Part shown: positions 16,151-25,106 of the stretch, in pieces
How positions within the stretch are numbered: position 1 is the first letter of the stretch
How the letters are laid out: the number at the start of each line of letters is the position of its first letter
From: Ruminococcaceae bacterium UBA5450
GTDB lineage: Bacteria; Bacillota; Clostridia; Oscillospirales; Acutalibacteraceae
NCBI GenBank assembly: GCA_002424295.1
Contig: DIQY01000139.1
Span: forward strand, 1-36,981
DNA: 36,981 nt
Reading direction: 5' to 3'
Program-made: the position numbers and the translations under genes
Notes under the pieces: model-generated
What the model was told of the DNA's origin: nothing
The model's database searches: none
The model's input: only the letters and a program-made list of their open reading frames with translations

Positions 16151-16588
16151 ATGTTTGCAGTTATATTTGCCATCATTGCCGGGGCTGCAATGAGCTTTCA
16201 GGGGGTGTTTAATACACGCCTGAGTGATCATGTTGGCCTTTATGAATCGAATGTACTCGTGCAGGGAATTGCATTTTTGTGTTCTGTGATTGTTCTGATT
16301 TTTTTTGGGACCGGAAATTTCAGTGCAGTTGGGGAAGCAAGCAAAATAGACCTTCTCGGAGGAGCTTTGGGAGTTGTCATCACAGTTACCGTTATGCTGG
16401 CCATGAAAGGGCTTGGGGCAACGATTGGGGTCTCTATTATTTTAATTGCACAGCTTCTTACAGCGGCTGTAGTGGATGCGTTTGGCCTTTTGAATGAAGA
16501 AAGAATTCCGTTTACATGGCAGAAGGTGCTGGGATTAATCTTGATGGTCGGAGGAGTAATGTTATTAAAATACAAACTTCCGACATGA
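16151..16588 (+). CDS. DUF606/YdcZ-family (DMT superfamily) membrane protein
   Basis: A small five-helix membrane protein of 145 residues: helices at about 1-20, 34-52, 67-85, 90-115 and 122-140, with the FQGVFNTRL loop after helix 1. This matches DUF606/YdcZ half-size members of the drug/metabolite transporter superfamily, which act as dimers; the substrate is unknown. The open frame extends upstream to 16097, but ATG 16151 begins directly at helix 1 and has GGGGGAA about 8 nt before it. A second, stronger-looking AAGGAGGG at 16114-16121 has no suitable start codon close by. It lies alone between two terminators, with no clear own promoter seen. Confidence 0.85.
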   Translation: MFAVIFAIIAGAAMSFQGVFNTRLSDHVGLYESNVLVQGIAFLCSVIVLIFFGTGNFSAVGEASKIDLLGGALGVVITVTVMLAMKGLGATIGVSIILIAQLLTAAVVDAFGLLNEERIPFTWQKVLGLILMVGGVMLLKYKLPT

Positions 16589-16710
16589 ATTTTTTGATTT
16601 ATATTTCGTATATTTTTCTTTCAAATGACACAGAATAAACACATTCAACGTCTATTCTGTATTTATCAAATGATTATAAGATTCTTTTTCATAAATTTCT
16701 CCTCTCTCTA

Positions 16711-16754
16711 AAAAAGGATGGGCTGCCGAAGTTTTTCGGCAGCCCATCCTTTTT
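16711..16754. terminator. Bidirectional terminator between DUF606 gene and the V-ATPase operon
   Basis: A perfect 20-bp stem (16711-16730 with 16735-16754) with a GTTT loop, T-rich when read from either strand. It ends the nine-gene ATPase transcript. The 120 bases between the DUF606 stop and this stem show nothing recognisable. Confidence 0.95.
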
Positions 16755-16755
16755 A

Positions 16756-17397
16756 TTATGCTTTTTGTTTTTGGAACTTTTCTCGCTCTTTTTTTGATTT
16801 TAAAACTTTCAGCCTTGAAAATTCTTCTCTGTCTTTTTCTTCCAACGCATCTGAAATAAATTTTACAGCTTTTTGGAAGCGGGGAATCATAATGTTTTTC
16901 AGTGCATTTGCGCGCTTCTGTGTCTTTTTAATAGAATCTGCAAGGCGATAAACGCTGTTTTCCACCTCAGCAAGTTCTGCGGTCAAATATTTGACCTCTT
17001 GAAATTTTGAAAAGGCAAGATCGAGCGATGAATTTGTCTGAGAAAGTCCAAAGGGAATCTCTTGTTTTTCCTGCGGATCTTTAATTGTAACGATCGGAAT
17101 TTCTACGCCCATGACGCTGCGAAAGGATAGCTTTAAACTGTTATCCAGAGGAACCGTGCGAGCTAGATCAACTCCAATGCCCAATGTAATATTTGCTTTT
17201 TGCAGAGCAGAATATGCTTCTTCATAAACATTGTCAATTTTACTCTGAATCTCATTGGCACGGGAAATTAGCTGCATCATCTCGCGAATCAAGATGTTGC
17301 GTTTTCGGTCAAGCAGCTCAAAACCGGTCTGCGAAAGGGAGAGTGTACGCTTGGTAGCCAAAAGATTACCTTTTGTCGGAACGGTTGTGATTGCCAT
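16756..17397 (-). CDS. ntpD: V/A-type ATPase subunit D (central stalk)
   Basis: Central rotor-shaft subunit that couples the A3B3 head to the membrane ring. The 213-residue protein opens with AITTVPTKGNLLATKRTL, the typical D-subunit N-terminus. It has long helical ends (about 15-75 and 125-205) and a short beta region with GVEIPIV in the middle, consistent with the antiparallel coiled-coil shaft. The ATG lies 3 nt after the B-subunit stop, and its GGGAGGG ribosome site overlaps the last codons of B. It is the last gene of the operon. Confidence 0.95.
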   Translation of the reverse strand: MAITTVPTKGNLLATKRTLSLSQTGFELLDRKRNILIREMMQLISRANEIQSKIDNVYEEAYSALQKANITLGIGVDLARTVPLDNSLKLSFRSVMGVEIPIVTIKDPQEKQEIPFGLSQTNSSLDLAFSKFQEVKYLTAELAEVENSVYRLADSIKKTQKRANALKNIMIPRFQKAVKFISDALEEKDREEFSRLKVLKSKKEREKFQKQKA

Positions 17398-17400
17398 CGG

Positions 17401-18882
17401 TTATTTCCCTCCCATTGTAGTTTGATCAGAATTAAGGCTTGCAGAATCAGTCATTTTTTGTTTCGCGTTTTCCTGTTCTGCTTTTTGCTTCTCGACTTCC
17501 TTTTTGGCTTTTTCATAGTAGCGGTCAAGAAGGTCATCGTCTACACGATCCAGTTCACTGCGCGGAAGGGTCGCAAGTAACTGCCAGCCTAAATCAAGGC
17601 TTTGCGCAAGCGTTCGATTTTCATGGAATCCCTGCCGTAAAAAGCGATGTTCAAAGAGATTGCCAAATTTTATATAATCTTTGTCGATAGGGGATAGTTC
17701 TTCTTCACCGATTACGCTTGCCAAAGACCGTGCATCATTTACTTTTGCATAGCTTGCGAAAAGCTGATTTGCGAGAGCCGGATGATCTTCGCGGGTAAAT
17801 CCTTTGCCGATACCGTCCTTCATAAGACGAGAAAGACTTGGGAGAACACTGACAGGAGGATAAATGCCGTTTGCATCCAAATTGCGATCCAAAGAAATCT
17901 GTCCTTCTGTAATATAGCCGGTCAAATCAGGAACCGGGTGCGTAACGTCATCATTTGGCATTGTTAAAATTGGTAGCTGCGTAACACTGCCGGGTTTGTC
18001 TTTTATCATACCTGCACGTTCATAAAGGCTTGCAAAGTCGCTGTATAAATAACCAGGGAATCCCTTTCTTCCTGGAATTTCTCCTTTTGAGGAGCTAAAC
18101 TCACGCAAAGCTTCCGCATAGCTTGTCATATCGGTCATAATAACAAGAATGTGCATTCCAAGTTCAAAAGCCAGATATTCGGCAACTGTCAGCGCACAGC
18201 GCGGACAGAGAGTACGTTCAATAATTGGGTCACTGGCAAGGTTTAAAAACATGACGACCTTGCCAAGAACACCGCTTTCTTCAAAACTGCGTTGAAAATA
18301 TTCTGCTACATCATTCGTAACGCCCATGGCGGCAAAAACGATTGCAAAGTTATCTTCTCCACCCTTATCAGTGATCTTTGCCTGACGAGCAATCTGAACT
18401 GCCAATTCATTGTGCTTCATGCCGGAGCCGGAAAAAATCGGCAGCTTTTGTCCACGAATCAGCGTAGTCAGCACATCAATCGAGGAAATGCCGGTATTAA
18501 TATAATTCTGTGGGTATTTTCGACTGACAGGATTGATTGGGGTACCGTTGATGTCAGCACATTTTACAGGGAAGATATCGCCGAGCCCATCAATTGGGTG
18601 ACCGGCTCCATTAAACACACGTCCAAGAATTTCGGGAGACAGCGCCATTTCCATCGGGTGTCCGGTTAGACGAGTGCGTGTGTTTGTCAGTGAAATTCCG
18701 CGTGTTCCTTCAAATACCTGAATCACGACACGAGAGCCTTCCATCTGAACTACACGTCCCTGGCGCTGGGTACCGTTTTCGAGCTGAATGGTTACCATTT
18801 CATCAAAGGAAATATTCGGGACGTCATCCAGAACGATCAGGGAACCGTTGATTTCTTTGACTCCAACATAATCCAAAATCAT
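17401..18882 (-). CDS. ntpB: V/A-type ATPase subunit B (non-catalytic)
   Basis: Regulatory nucleotide-binding-fold subunit that alternates with A in the hexameric head. The 493 residues carry an N-terminal beta barrel. The degenerate P-loop SGSGMKHNE at 151-159 lacks the GKT of the catalytic subunit, as expected for B. The EYLAFELGMHILVIMTDMTSYAEALRE region and a C-terminal helical domain follow. The last about 40 residues are a Lys/Glu/Gln-rich tail that looks disordered. The ATG follows GGGGGCG, 13 nt after the A-subunit stop. Confidence 0.97.
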   Translation of the reverse strand: MILDYVGVKEINGSLIVLDDVPNISFDEMVTIQLENGTQRQGRVVQMEGSRVVIQVFEGTRGISLTNTRTRLTGHPMEMALSPEILGRVFNGAGHPIDGLGDIFPVKCADINGTPINPVSRKYPQNYINTGISSIDVLTTLIRGQKLPIFSGSGMKHNELAVQIARQAKITDKGGEDNFAIVFAAMGVTNDVAEYFQRSFEESGVLGKVVMFLNLASDPIIERTLCPRCALTVAEYLAFELGMHILVIMTDMTSYAEALREFSSSKGEIPGRKGFPGYLYSDFASLYERAGMIKDKPGSVTQLPILTMPNDDVTHPVPDLTGYITEGQISLDRNLDANGIYPPVSVLPSLSRLMKDGIGKGFTREDHPALANQLFASYAKVNDARSLASVIGEEELSPIDKDYIKFGNLFEHRFLRQGFHENRTLAQSLDLGWQLLATLPRSELDRVDDDLLDRYYEKAKKEVEKQKAEQENAKQKMTDSASLNSDQTTMGGK

Positions 18883-18895
18883 TTTCTGCGCCCCC

Positions 18896-20656
18896 TTAAG
18901 AGTTCATCACGAGTCCGGAAACGGTTTTATCGATTTCGGACAGGTATTGATCGAAAAGTTCCAACTTGTTATTTGGAACATCGTATTTCATCTTAATAAT
19001 TTTATCGAACAGGCCGGATTGTACTAGACCGGAAATCGGAATATTGGTGGTGACCAATTCCTTTGCCTTGTGATAGAGATGGAGAATTACTTCCATCATG
19101 CGCTTTTGCTTCTCGAGCGGAACATAAGTGTCCTCTGGGTGAAAAGCATTTTGCTGCAGAAAACCAACACGAATGACCCTTGCAATCTCAATAACCAACT
19201 TTTGATCATCCGGCAGTACATCAGCACCAATCAATTTTACGATTTCCATCAGCTTATTTTCTTCCAACAGGATGGAGCTGATTTCAGAACGATATTTGAT
19301 AAATTCAGGGCCAATATTTTTTTCGTACCATGGATTCAAATCGTTGATATATTCCGAATAACTTTCCATCCAGTTGATAGCAGGATAATGGCGCGCATAG
19401 GCGAGCGATTTATCGAGCGCCCAGAAACAACGGGTGAAACGTTTGGTATTCTGAGTAACCGGTTCGGAAAAATCACCGCCTGCAGGAGAGACAGCACCGA
19501 TCAACGTAATGGAACCTTCACTTTCGTTTAGGTTTTTCACGAAACCAGAGCGCTCATAAAATTCTGCCAGACGGCTGGGCAGATAGGCTGGGAATCCTTC
19601 TTCAGCAGGCATTTCTTCCAAACGGCCGCTGATTTCACGCAGAGCTTCTGCCCAACGCGAGGTAGAGTCTGCCATCATTGCCACATGATAGCCCATATCG
19701 CGGTAGTATTCACAGAGTGTTACACCAGTATAGATACTTGCTTCACGGGCAGCAACAGGCATATTGGAGGTGTTTGCAATCAGAACGGTACGGTCGGTCA
19801 TGGGACGTCCGCTTTTTGGATCAATTAGGGCGCCGAATTCTTCCAAGACCTGACTCATTTCATTTCCACGTTCTCCGCAGCCGACATAAACAATGATATC
19901 TGCATCGCACCATTTTGCAAGTTGGTGCTGTGTCATCGTTTTCCCGGAACCAAAACCGCCAGGAATTGCTGCCGAACCGCCTTTTGCAATTGGGAACAGC
20001 GTATCAATGACACGCTGGCCGGTGATCAGTGGTACAAAACTTGGCTGCCGTTCTTTTACAGGGCGCGGGGTTCGAATCGGCCAGCGCTGGCAGAGAGTCA
20101 GTGGGTGAACGGAACCCTCTTCGTCAGTAATTTCTGCAATCGTATCGTTGACCCGATAGCTGCCATTTTCCATCACTTTTGTAAACGTGCCGGAAAGGGC
20201 AGGAGGAACAAGGCAGCGATGCTCGATCGCCGGCGTTTCCGGGCAGGTAGCATAAATTTGCCCAGGAGAAGCTTGATCGCCTTGTTTTACTTTCAGGGTC
20301 ATATCCCATTTGCGCTCCTGATCGAGTGCGGGCACATTACAGCCGCGCGCAATAAATGCGCCGGAAGAATCTGCAATCGCTTTTAAGGGGCGCTCAATTC
20401 CATCAAAAATATTATCCAGAATTCCAGGACCAAGCGTTACATTCATCGGGAACCCGGTTCCGGTGATCGGCTCACCTGGGCGAAGTCCCGTGGTCTCTTC
20501 ATAAACCTGGATTGTAGTGCGGTCGTCGGTGATGCCAATTACTTCACCAACAAGCTTTTGCGTTCCTACATAGACCATTTCCATCATAGAAAAGTCTTTG
20601 GTGTCTTTTACGGTGACGACCGGACCGTTAATGCCGAAAATCACATTTCTACTCAT
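18896..20656 (-). CDS. ntpA: V/A-type ATPase subunit A (catalytic)
   Basis: Catalytic ATP-hydrolysing or ATP-synthesising subunit of the head, 586 residues. The Walker A motif GGFGSGKT is at 233-240, and the catalytic glutamate lies in GCGERGNE (E262). The long non-homologous insertion typical of A subunits is between the barrel and the P-loop (about 110-190). The MADSTSRWAEALREISGRLEEMPAEEGFPAY signature follows. The ATG has a TGAGGTAA ribosome site and lies 18 nt after the E-subunit stop. Confidence 0.98.
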   Translation of the reverse strand: MSRNVIFGINGPVVTVKDTKDFSMMEMVYVGTQKLVGEVIGITDDRTTIQVYEETTGLRPGEPITGTGFPMNVTLGPGILDNIFDGIERPLKAIADSSGAFIARGCNVPALDQERKWDMTLKVKQGDQASPGQIYATCPETPAIEHRCLVPPALSGTFTKVMENGSYRVNDTIAEITDEEGSVHPLTLCQRWPIRTPRPVKERQPSFVPLITGQRVIDTLFPIAKGGSAAIPGGFGSGKTMTQHQLAKWCDADIIVYVGCGERGNEMSQVLEEFGALIDPKSGRPMTDRTVLIANTSNMPVAAREASIYTGVTLCEYYRDMGYHVAMMADSTSRWAEALREISGRLEEMPAEEGFPAYLPSRLAEFYERSGFVKNLNESEGSITLIGAVSPAGGDFSEPVTQNTKRFTRCFWALDKSLAYARHYPAINWMESYSEYINDLNPWYEKNIGPEFIKYRSEISSILLEENKLMEIVKLIGADVLPDDQKLVIEIARVIRVGFLQQNAFHPEDTYVPLEKQKRMMEVILHLYHKAKELVTTNIPISGLVQSGLFDKIIKMKYDVPNNKLELFDQYLSEIDKTVSGLVMNS

Positions 20657-20674
20657 TCACAGTTACCTCAATCG

Positions 20675-21319
20675 TCATACTATTTCCATATTGGTGTTTT
20701 CCGCAAACCATTTGCGCTGATTTTCCAAAAGAGAATCAAAAGTTTCATCAGCAACAATTCCCTGCGTATTGCTTTCAGCCCAAAAACCGCCGAGCCGAAT
20801 TCTTCGGTCTATCCGGAAGATACAACGGCCCAAAAGCGGCTCTAGCAGATCTTCGTATTTTTTATCTTCTTCCCGCAGATAGACTACAGTATCTCCTACT
20901 GTAAAGAGTGGCTTCATTTTTAATGCGCACTTCTTTAAGTACTCAGAATATTCGGACCCATTTGCGTAGTCCAGAAGCTTTTTTGCAGCATTGTTAAAGA
21001 CTTCTTCAGTGATTGCTTTTCGACGTTTTAACAGTGCCTGTCGGCCTTCCAATTCTTTTTTTGCCATTTCACGGGCGATAGAGGAGGTCATGGTTGCCAT
21101 TTCCTTCTGAATCATCTCGTAGGCTTCCTGTAGGACCTGGTCTGTTGCCTTTTCGAGTTCTTTTTGTTTATAATCTAAGATTTCCTGTTTGATTTTCTGA
21201 CGTTGTTCGCTGGCATATTGGTTAATTGCCTCATAGAATTTTCCAACGCGGAAATCTTCCTGATTTACCGTAGCTGGTGCCGAAATATCGGCTGGGGCTG
21301 CGGAAGGATTTGTTTTCAT
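20675..21319 (-). CDS. ntpE: V/A-type ATPase subunit E (peripheral stalk)
   Basis: Peripheral-stalk subunit holding the head against the membrane part. The 214-residue protein has a short N-terminal extension, a long charged helix (about 25-120) suited to coiled-coil pairing with subunit H, and a C-terminal globular domain with GGFWAESNTQGIVADETFDSLLE, which is recognisable E-subunit sequence. The start has a GGGAGGTG ribosome site, and the gene lies 21 nt after the F-subunit stop. Confidence 0.92.
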   Translation of the reverse strand: MKTNPSAAPADISAPATVNQEDFRVGKFYEAINQYASEQRQKIKQEILDYKQKELEKATDQVLQEAYEMIQKEMATMTSSIAREMAKKELEGRQALLKRRKAITEEVFNNAAKKLLDYANGSEYSEYLKKCALKMKPLFTVGDTVVYLREEDKKYEDLLEPLLGRCIFRIDRRIRLGGFWAESNTQGIVADETFDSLLENQRKWFAENTNMEIV

Positions 21320-21340
21320 CAGTCTGCACCTCCCTACAGG

Positions 21341-21649
21341 TTAAATTTTTACCCCGATGGCTTCGCGGACATATCGGGTAATAGAGTCTTTTGTACGTCC
21401 GTTCCCATGGCGATCCGGAATTTCTACAATTAATGGTTTTTTCATTTTTAATTTTAGGGTATAGATTTTTTCCGGACAAAGCTGTAATAAGGTAGCAGTG
21501 ATTAAAATAACTGCTACATCGTCCATTTGGATTGCGTCGTCCAATGCTTTTTGTACTTCTTCGGCCTTGTGTACGACGACTCCATCAATTCCCGCAAGCC
21601 GCATGCCCTCTTGCGTATCAACGTTATCGCTGATTAGATAAAAACGCAT
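21341..21649 (-). CDS. ntpG: V/A-type ATPase subunit F (central stalk)
   Basis: Small central-stalk subunit of 102 residues with an alternating beta/alpha Rossmann-like pattern. It opens MRFYLISDN, has GIDGVVVHKAEEV and a DDVAVILITATL strand near the middle, and KKPLIVEIPDRHG before the C-terminal helix, all typical of F (NtpG in Enterococcus naming). It starts 3 nt after the proteolipid stop, with GAAGGTG as ribosome site overlapping that stop. Confidence 0.93.
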   Translation of the reverse strand: MRFYLISDNVDTQEGMRLAGIDGVVVHKAEEVQKALDDAIQMDDVAVILITATLLQLCPEKIYTLKLKMKKPLIVEIPDRHGNGRTKDSITRYVREAIGVKI

Positions 21650-21652
21650 GGT

Positions 21653-22057
21653 TCACACCTTCGTAAAGAGCAGAATTGCAATCAGCAAGCCATACAGTGC
21701 AATGCCTTCGCCCAATGCAACGAAGATGATTGCTTTACCAAAGTTCTTAGAATCTTCACTGCAGGCACCGATTGCTGCAGCGGCACTGGGGCCAACTGCG
21801 ATTCCGCCGCCGACGCCGCCGATACCAACCGCGAGGCCGGCAGCGATTGCTACCAGACCATTAGCGCTGGAAGCAACGGCATCTGCTGCATGGGCGGTCA
21901 TTGGGATTGCCAGGGTAACGACACCGACCAAAAGGCAGGAGAAAATCTGCACCATTAGAGCAGTACGGGGCTTTTTTCCGTGGTTTACCGCGCGGATGGC
22001 CCACATTACAGAACCAATTAAAAATATTACTGGAACAGCTAATAAAATTGCAGTCAT
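21653..22057 (-). CDS. ntpK: V/A-type ATPase proteolipid subunit K with N-terminal extension
   Basis: Membrane rotor-ring subunit. The ion-binding glutamate is E117 in GEGIALYGLLIA of the last helix, preceded by a glycine-rich helix (GIGGVGGGIAVG). These two helices form a normal 2-helix c-type unit of about 75 residues. Before it lies an extra hydrophobic helix (2-21), a basic KKPR patch (28-31) and a second hydrophobic stretch ending TAHA-ADA at 54-60, which looks like a signal-peptidase site. I chose ATG 22057 because GGAGG at 22066-22070 precedes it by 8 nt; the longer frame from TTG 22072 would start inside that ribosome site. Sodium-ring ligands are not seen near the glutamate, which suggests protons (inference). 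Confidence 0.93.
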   Translation of the reverse strand: MTAILLAVPVIFLIGSVMWAIRAVNHGKKPRTALMVQIFSCLLVGVVTLAIPMTAHAADAVASSANGLVAIAAGLAVGIGGVGGGIAVGPSAAAAIGACSEDSKNFGKAIIFVALGEGIALYGLLIAILLFTKV

Positions 22058-22098
22058 AACAAAAACCTCCAAGTCAAATTGAATTCATTTTAATTATT

Positions 22099-24039
22099 TT
22101 AAGATGGGACACGAACCTCTACTGGAGTAAAGGGACGACCGTCGCCATCGTAAAAACGACTGAACATTTCATAGAAATTCAGACGAAGGACGTGGATGCT
22201 TACGAGCAATCCTTCCAACGCCATCACGAAAATATTGCCGATTACAAGAACAATTGGATAACCGACACCACCGACCATATCTGCAAGCGTAAATACCATA
22301 TTCATCATGCCAGCATGGACTAGTACAAAAGCACCTACTCGCAAAAATGAAACGGTGTTACTGAGGTAAGAAAGAAGAAATTCAAATAATTCAAAGAAAT
22401 TCTGAACAATAAATTCGCCCCATTTTTCCGGTTTCCAATCGGGCTTATGTTCCATAAGGCCGCCGAAAACTTCGCGGAAAAACATAACTAAGAGAGGCAA
22501 AACGATCAGAAGAGTTACATAAAGAGGGGTCATAACCGGAGTACCAAGAAGCTGCAGGACGAATCCAAAGACAATGCTAATATAGAAAATCAGACCAGCA
22601 ACTCCATTTTGTCCGAAAAGTGCACGCTCATAGTGTCTTTGACGAAGAGAAGAGATAATATTGAGAAACATAGCGACGATTAGGAGAACAACACCGATAG
22701 AAACAGCAACGATCAAAATATTAGTCGTTGTGCTTCCTTCCATAACGGAAATAGGTTTTTCTGAAAATCCGAGTGCATAATAGAGCGGGTCAAGCAAATG
22801 CTCAAATCCAAATACGGAACCGAATACAGAGCCGAAAATACAAGAAGAAATTCCACAAGGCATTAAAATGTGTCCGAGAGGCATGTTTTTCTTTTTCCAC
22901 ATCCATAAGCCAAGCAGAAATGCACAGATACCATGCCCTACATCGCCAAACATGATGCCAAATAATGTCACAAAAATACAGGCGAGGAGGGGAGTTGGAT
23001 CGATTTCGCTGTAATTTGGCAGGCCGTACATTTCAGTAAAATATTCAAAAGATTTAAATGGACGGCGATTATGCAGCTTTACCGGTGGGGAATGAACCAG
23101 CTCATTAGAAGCATCATCAAGGTTGTATTCCACGCTGGAACACTGATCCAGTTTGCTGGTAAAAGAATTTTCAGCTTCCTGAGGAATCCAGCCTGAAAGA
23201 ATGAAAAATCCATTATATTGGAATGCGTATTTTCGAATTCCAAAATAGGTATTTTTAATTGTCAGCCATGAATAAATCAGGTTGCAGCGTTCCTGCTCAT
23301 CTTTCCAAAGCTGTTGAATCTCGTCATCGACCTTTTTTAACTCATTGCGGGAAGTGTCGGCTTCTTTTTTAAATTGTCCGACAGCTTCTTTTGGAGTGCC
23401 GTCGAAGCGTTCCAGATCCAGTGGCTGAAAATACAGACGGGAAAAAATTCGGTCAATTTCCGAACATTGCTCCAAGGGGCAGATATAAACGCCCCAAACT
23501 GTTTTTTCATCCGATGTACAAGGAAAAAACACTACAAATGGGTTATCTTCATATGTTTTTAACTGTTCATAACCGGCCCTTGGCAAAGAGCCGAAGTGAA
23601 TAGAGATAAACTGACATACACGAATTTTTTTCAAATCAACTGACAGCCCGACAAAATGGGAAGCATCTCTTGCGTCTTGTTCATGGTGCTGTACTTCTTT
23701 TGAAATTTTTTCGTGCTGTGCTTGAAGTTTTGCGATACGATTAGAAATTGCCTGTGCATAGTGAAGAGCCTGAACAGGCTTTAGCTGTTTCTTTTCAGTT
23801 TCTTCTTCTGAGAAAAGATGAAGAGGCTGCCCAATCGATTTGATTGAAGAAGAAAGCTGCTGCAAAGGTGCCTGATATGGGTTATCTTCACTTAAAGGCA
23901 GAAAGGATTCTGTGTTGGAGTAAAAATTCATCGCATTATCCGGGTGAAAGAGGTGACTTTTTCCGCAGATTGCAGTCACTGAATCCAATTCACTTAGTTG
24001 TCCTATCATGCTGATGATTTTCACTTTGATAATAGCCAA
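22099..24039 (-). CDS. ntpI: V/A-type ATPase subunit I (a-type stator)
   Basis: Stator subunit providing the ion half-channels, 646 residues. The N-terminal half is cytoplasmic with coiled-coil stretches (about 85-125 and 225-250). The C-terminal half has about seven to eight membrane helices. The conserved channel arginine is R567 in SFLRVGAF, with a second in the HVLRLNFYEMFSRFY segment (R619) near the C-terminus. The start is TTG, giving the typical MAIIKVK opening, with AAGGAG about 10 nt upstream. ATG 24008 is possible but would remove the first strand. The start codon follows the C-subunit stop by 3 nt. Confidence 0.95.
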   Translation of the reverse strand: MAIIKVKIISMIGQLSELDSVTAICGKSHLFHPDNAMNFYSNTESFLPLSEDNPYQAPLQQLSSSIKSIGQPLHLFSEEETEKKQLKPVQALHYAQAISNRIAKLQAQHEKISKEVQHHEQDARDASHFVGLSVDLKKIRVCQFISIHFGSLPRAGYEQLKTYEDNPFVVFFPCTSDEKTVWGVYICPLEQCSEIDRIFSRLYFQPLDLERFDGTPKEAVGQFKKEADTSRNELKKVDDEIQQLWKDEQERCNLIYSWLTIKNTYFGIRKYAFQYNGFFILSGWIPQEAENSFTSKLDQCSSVEYNLDDASNELVHSPPVKLHNRRPFKSFEYFTEMYGLPNYSEIDPTPLLACIFVTLFGIMFGDVGHGICAFLLGLWMWKKKNMPLGHILMPCGISSCIFGSVFGSVFGFEHLLDPLYYALGFSEKPISVMEGSTTTNILIVAVSIGVVLLIVAMFLNIISSLRQRHYERALFGQNGVAGLIFYISIVFGFVLQLLGTPVMTPLYVTLLIVLPLLVMFFREVFGGLMEHKPDWKPEKWGEFIVQNFFELFEFLLSYLSNTVSFLRVGAFVLVHAGMMNMVFTLADMVGGVGYPIVLVIGNIFVMALEGLLVSIHVLRLNFYEMFSRFYDGDGRPFTPVEVRVPS

Positions 24040-24042
24040 GGT

Positions 24043-25104
24043 TTAAGAACTCCTTCCACTGAACCGCTCGGGGTTCAGAAGATTTTGAATTTCTGCTTTC
24101 TGCAGTTGGTAACGGACTCCTTCAACCAGCGTGGTCAGATCATGTAGTTCTGATTGAAGAAGAAAAACATAGGAGAAAAGCACGACGCTGGGGTTGGGAC
24201 TAAAGCGAATCTTTTTGCGGCAGTCATGATATTCGATATAAAAAATCAGATCGTCTGGATCTTGGTGTGGGGTGGAGAGTGTGCGCTTCCCGACTCGCGT
24301 TGTCTGCATGATTTCAGTGGCTTCTTTGTCGGACTCTGCTGCTGCCATTCGATCAAGCGTTTCTTTTTTTAGGCTGCCAAAAGGCAGCAGAAGCGATTTG
24401 ATTTGATCGGGGTCAGCGTGATAAGTTCGCTTTAAACGAATGATTCGGCTGTAATTATTGAGATCGATGTAATCATCAAAAATACGCAGCAATTCTTCAC
24501 GGGTCTGTCCTTTTGTTTCTCTATAAATGACTTGATAGAGCCGTTGAAACAGGTCAATCCACAAAGCGCTTTCAATTCCGGTATAGTCAACTTGTTCTTC
24601 AGAATTTTTTGGAGCAAATGCCAAAAGAATTTTTTCATACTGTGTATGGGAAAGTGCATGAAGCAACTGATCATAGCTGGAGAGCGTATGAAGCGCTTTT
24701 TCGTCAATTTCCGTTTGGTGCGCTGCGCTTTCTGGAATCAAAAAGAAAGGATCTTCCATTTGCCCGGAATTCAGTCTTGTGATGCAGCGCAGAATCATTT
24801 GGATTTCCAGTTTTTGAAGCAGGTAAGCTGAAACATGTTCCCCAAGATTCAGATCGTAGCGAGCTAATTTTGCGCTTTCGCTGAAGAGCCGCTCTCGCAG
24901 ACAGGCTTCTAGCTGACCGCGGTGAATATGAAATTCATCGATCGAAACGAGGACGGAACGATACGCGGTATGTGCTTTTAGATAAGTGGCAATGTCATTG
25001 ACAGAAGAACAATCCAGAAGAGCCATCCAGTCCTCAAAGCGCAGCCTTTGGCCATAAAGTGCGCGCGCCTTACTGAGGACGGCATTTGATGAGGTCTGTC
25101 CCAT
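24043..25104 (-). CDS. ntpC: V/A-type ATPase subunit C/d
   Basis: Funnel-shaped helical subunit linking the central stalk to the proteolipid ring (vATP-synt_AC39 family). The 353-residue protein is almost all helical and shows the usual N-terminal pattern SNAVLSKARALYGQRL, ATYLKAHTAYR near residue 45, and the LRIFDDYIDLNNYSRIIRLKR repeat-domain junction near 220. The open frame extends to 25146, but ATG 25104 has a TTGGAGGG ribosome site and lies only 2 nt after the H-subunit stop. The protein has normal length for the family. Confidence 0.92.
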   Translation of the reverse strand: MGQTSSNAVLSKARALYGQRLRFEDWMALLDCSSVNDIATYLKAHTAYRSVLVSIDEFHIHRGQLEACLRERLFSESAKLARYDLNLGEHVSAYLLQKLEIQMILRCITRLNSGQMEDPFFLIPESAAHQTEIDEKALHTLSSYDQLLHALSHTQYEKILLAFAPKNSEEQVDYTGIESALWIDLFQRLYQVIYRETKGQTREELLRIFDDYIDLNNYSRIIRLKRTYHADPDQIKSLLLPFGSLKKETLDRMAAAESDKEATEIMQTTRVGKRTLSTPHQDPDDLIFYIEYHDCRKKIRFSPNPSVVLFSYVFLLQSELHDLTTLVEGVRYQLQKAEIQNLLNPERFSGRSS

Positions 25105-25106
25105 GG

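Noticed and set aside
15787..16588. AbrB-type gene and DUF606 gene as a toxin-antitoxin pair
   Set aside because: The second protein is a five-helix membrane transporter-like protein, and a strong terminator separates them.
22058..22072. TTG start for subunit K five codons upstream
   Set aside because: It overlaps the GGAGG ribosome site that serves ATG 22057.
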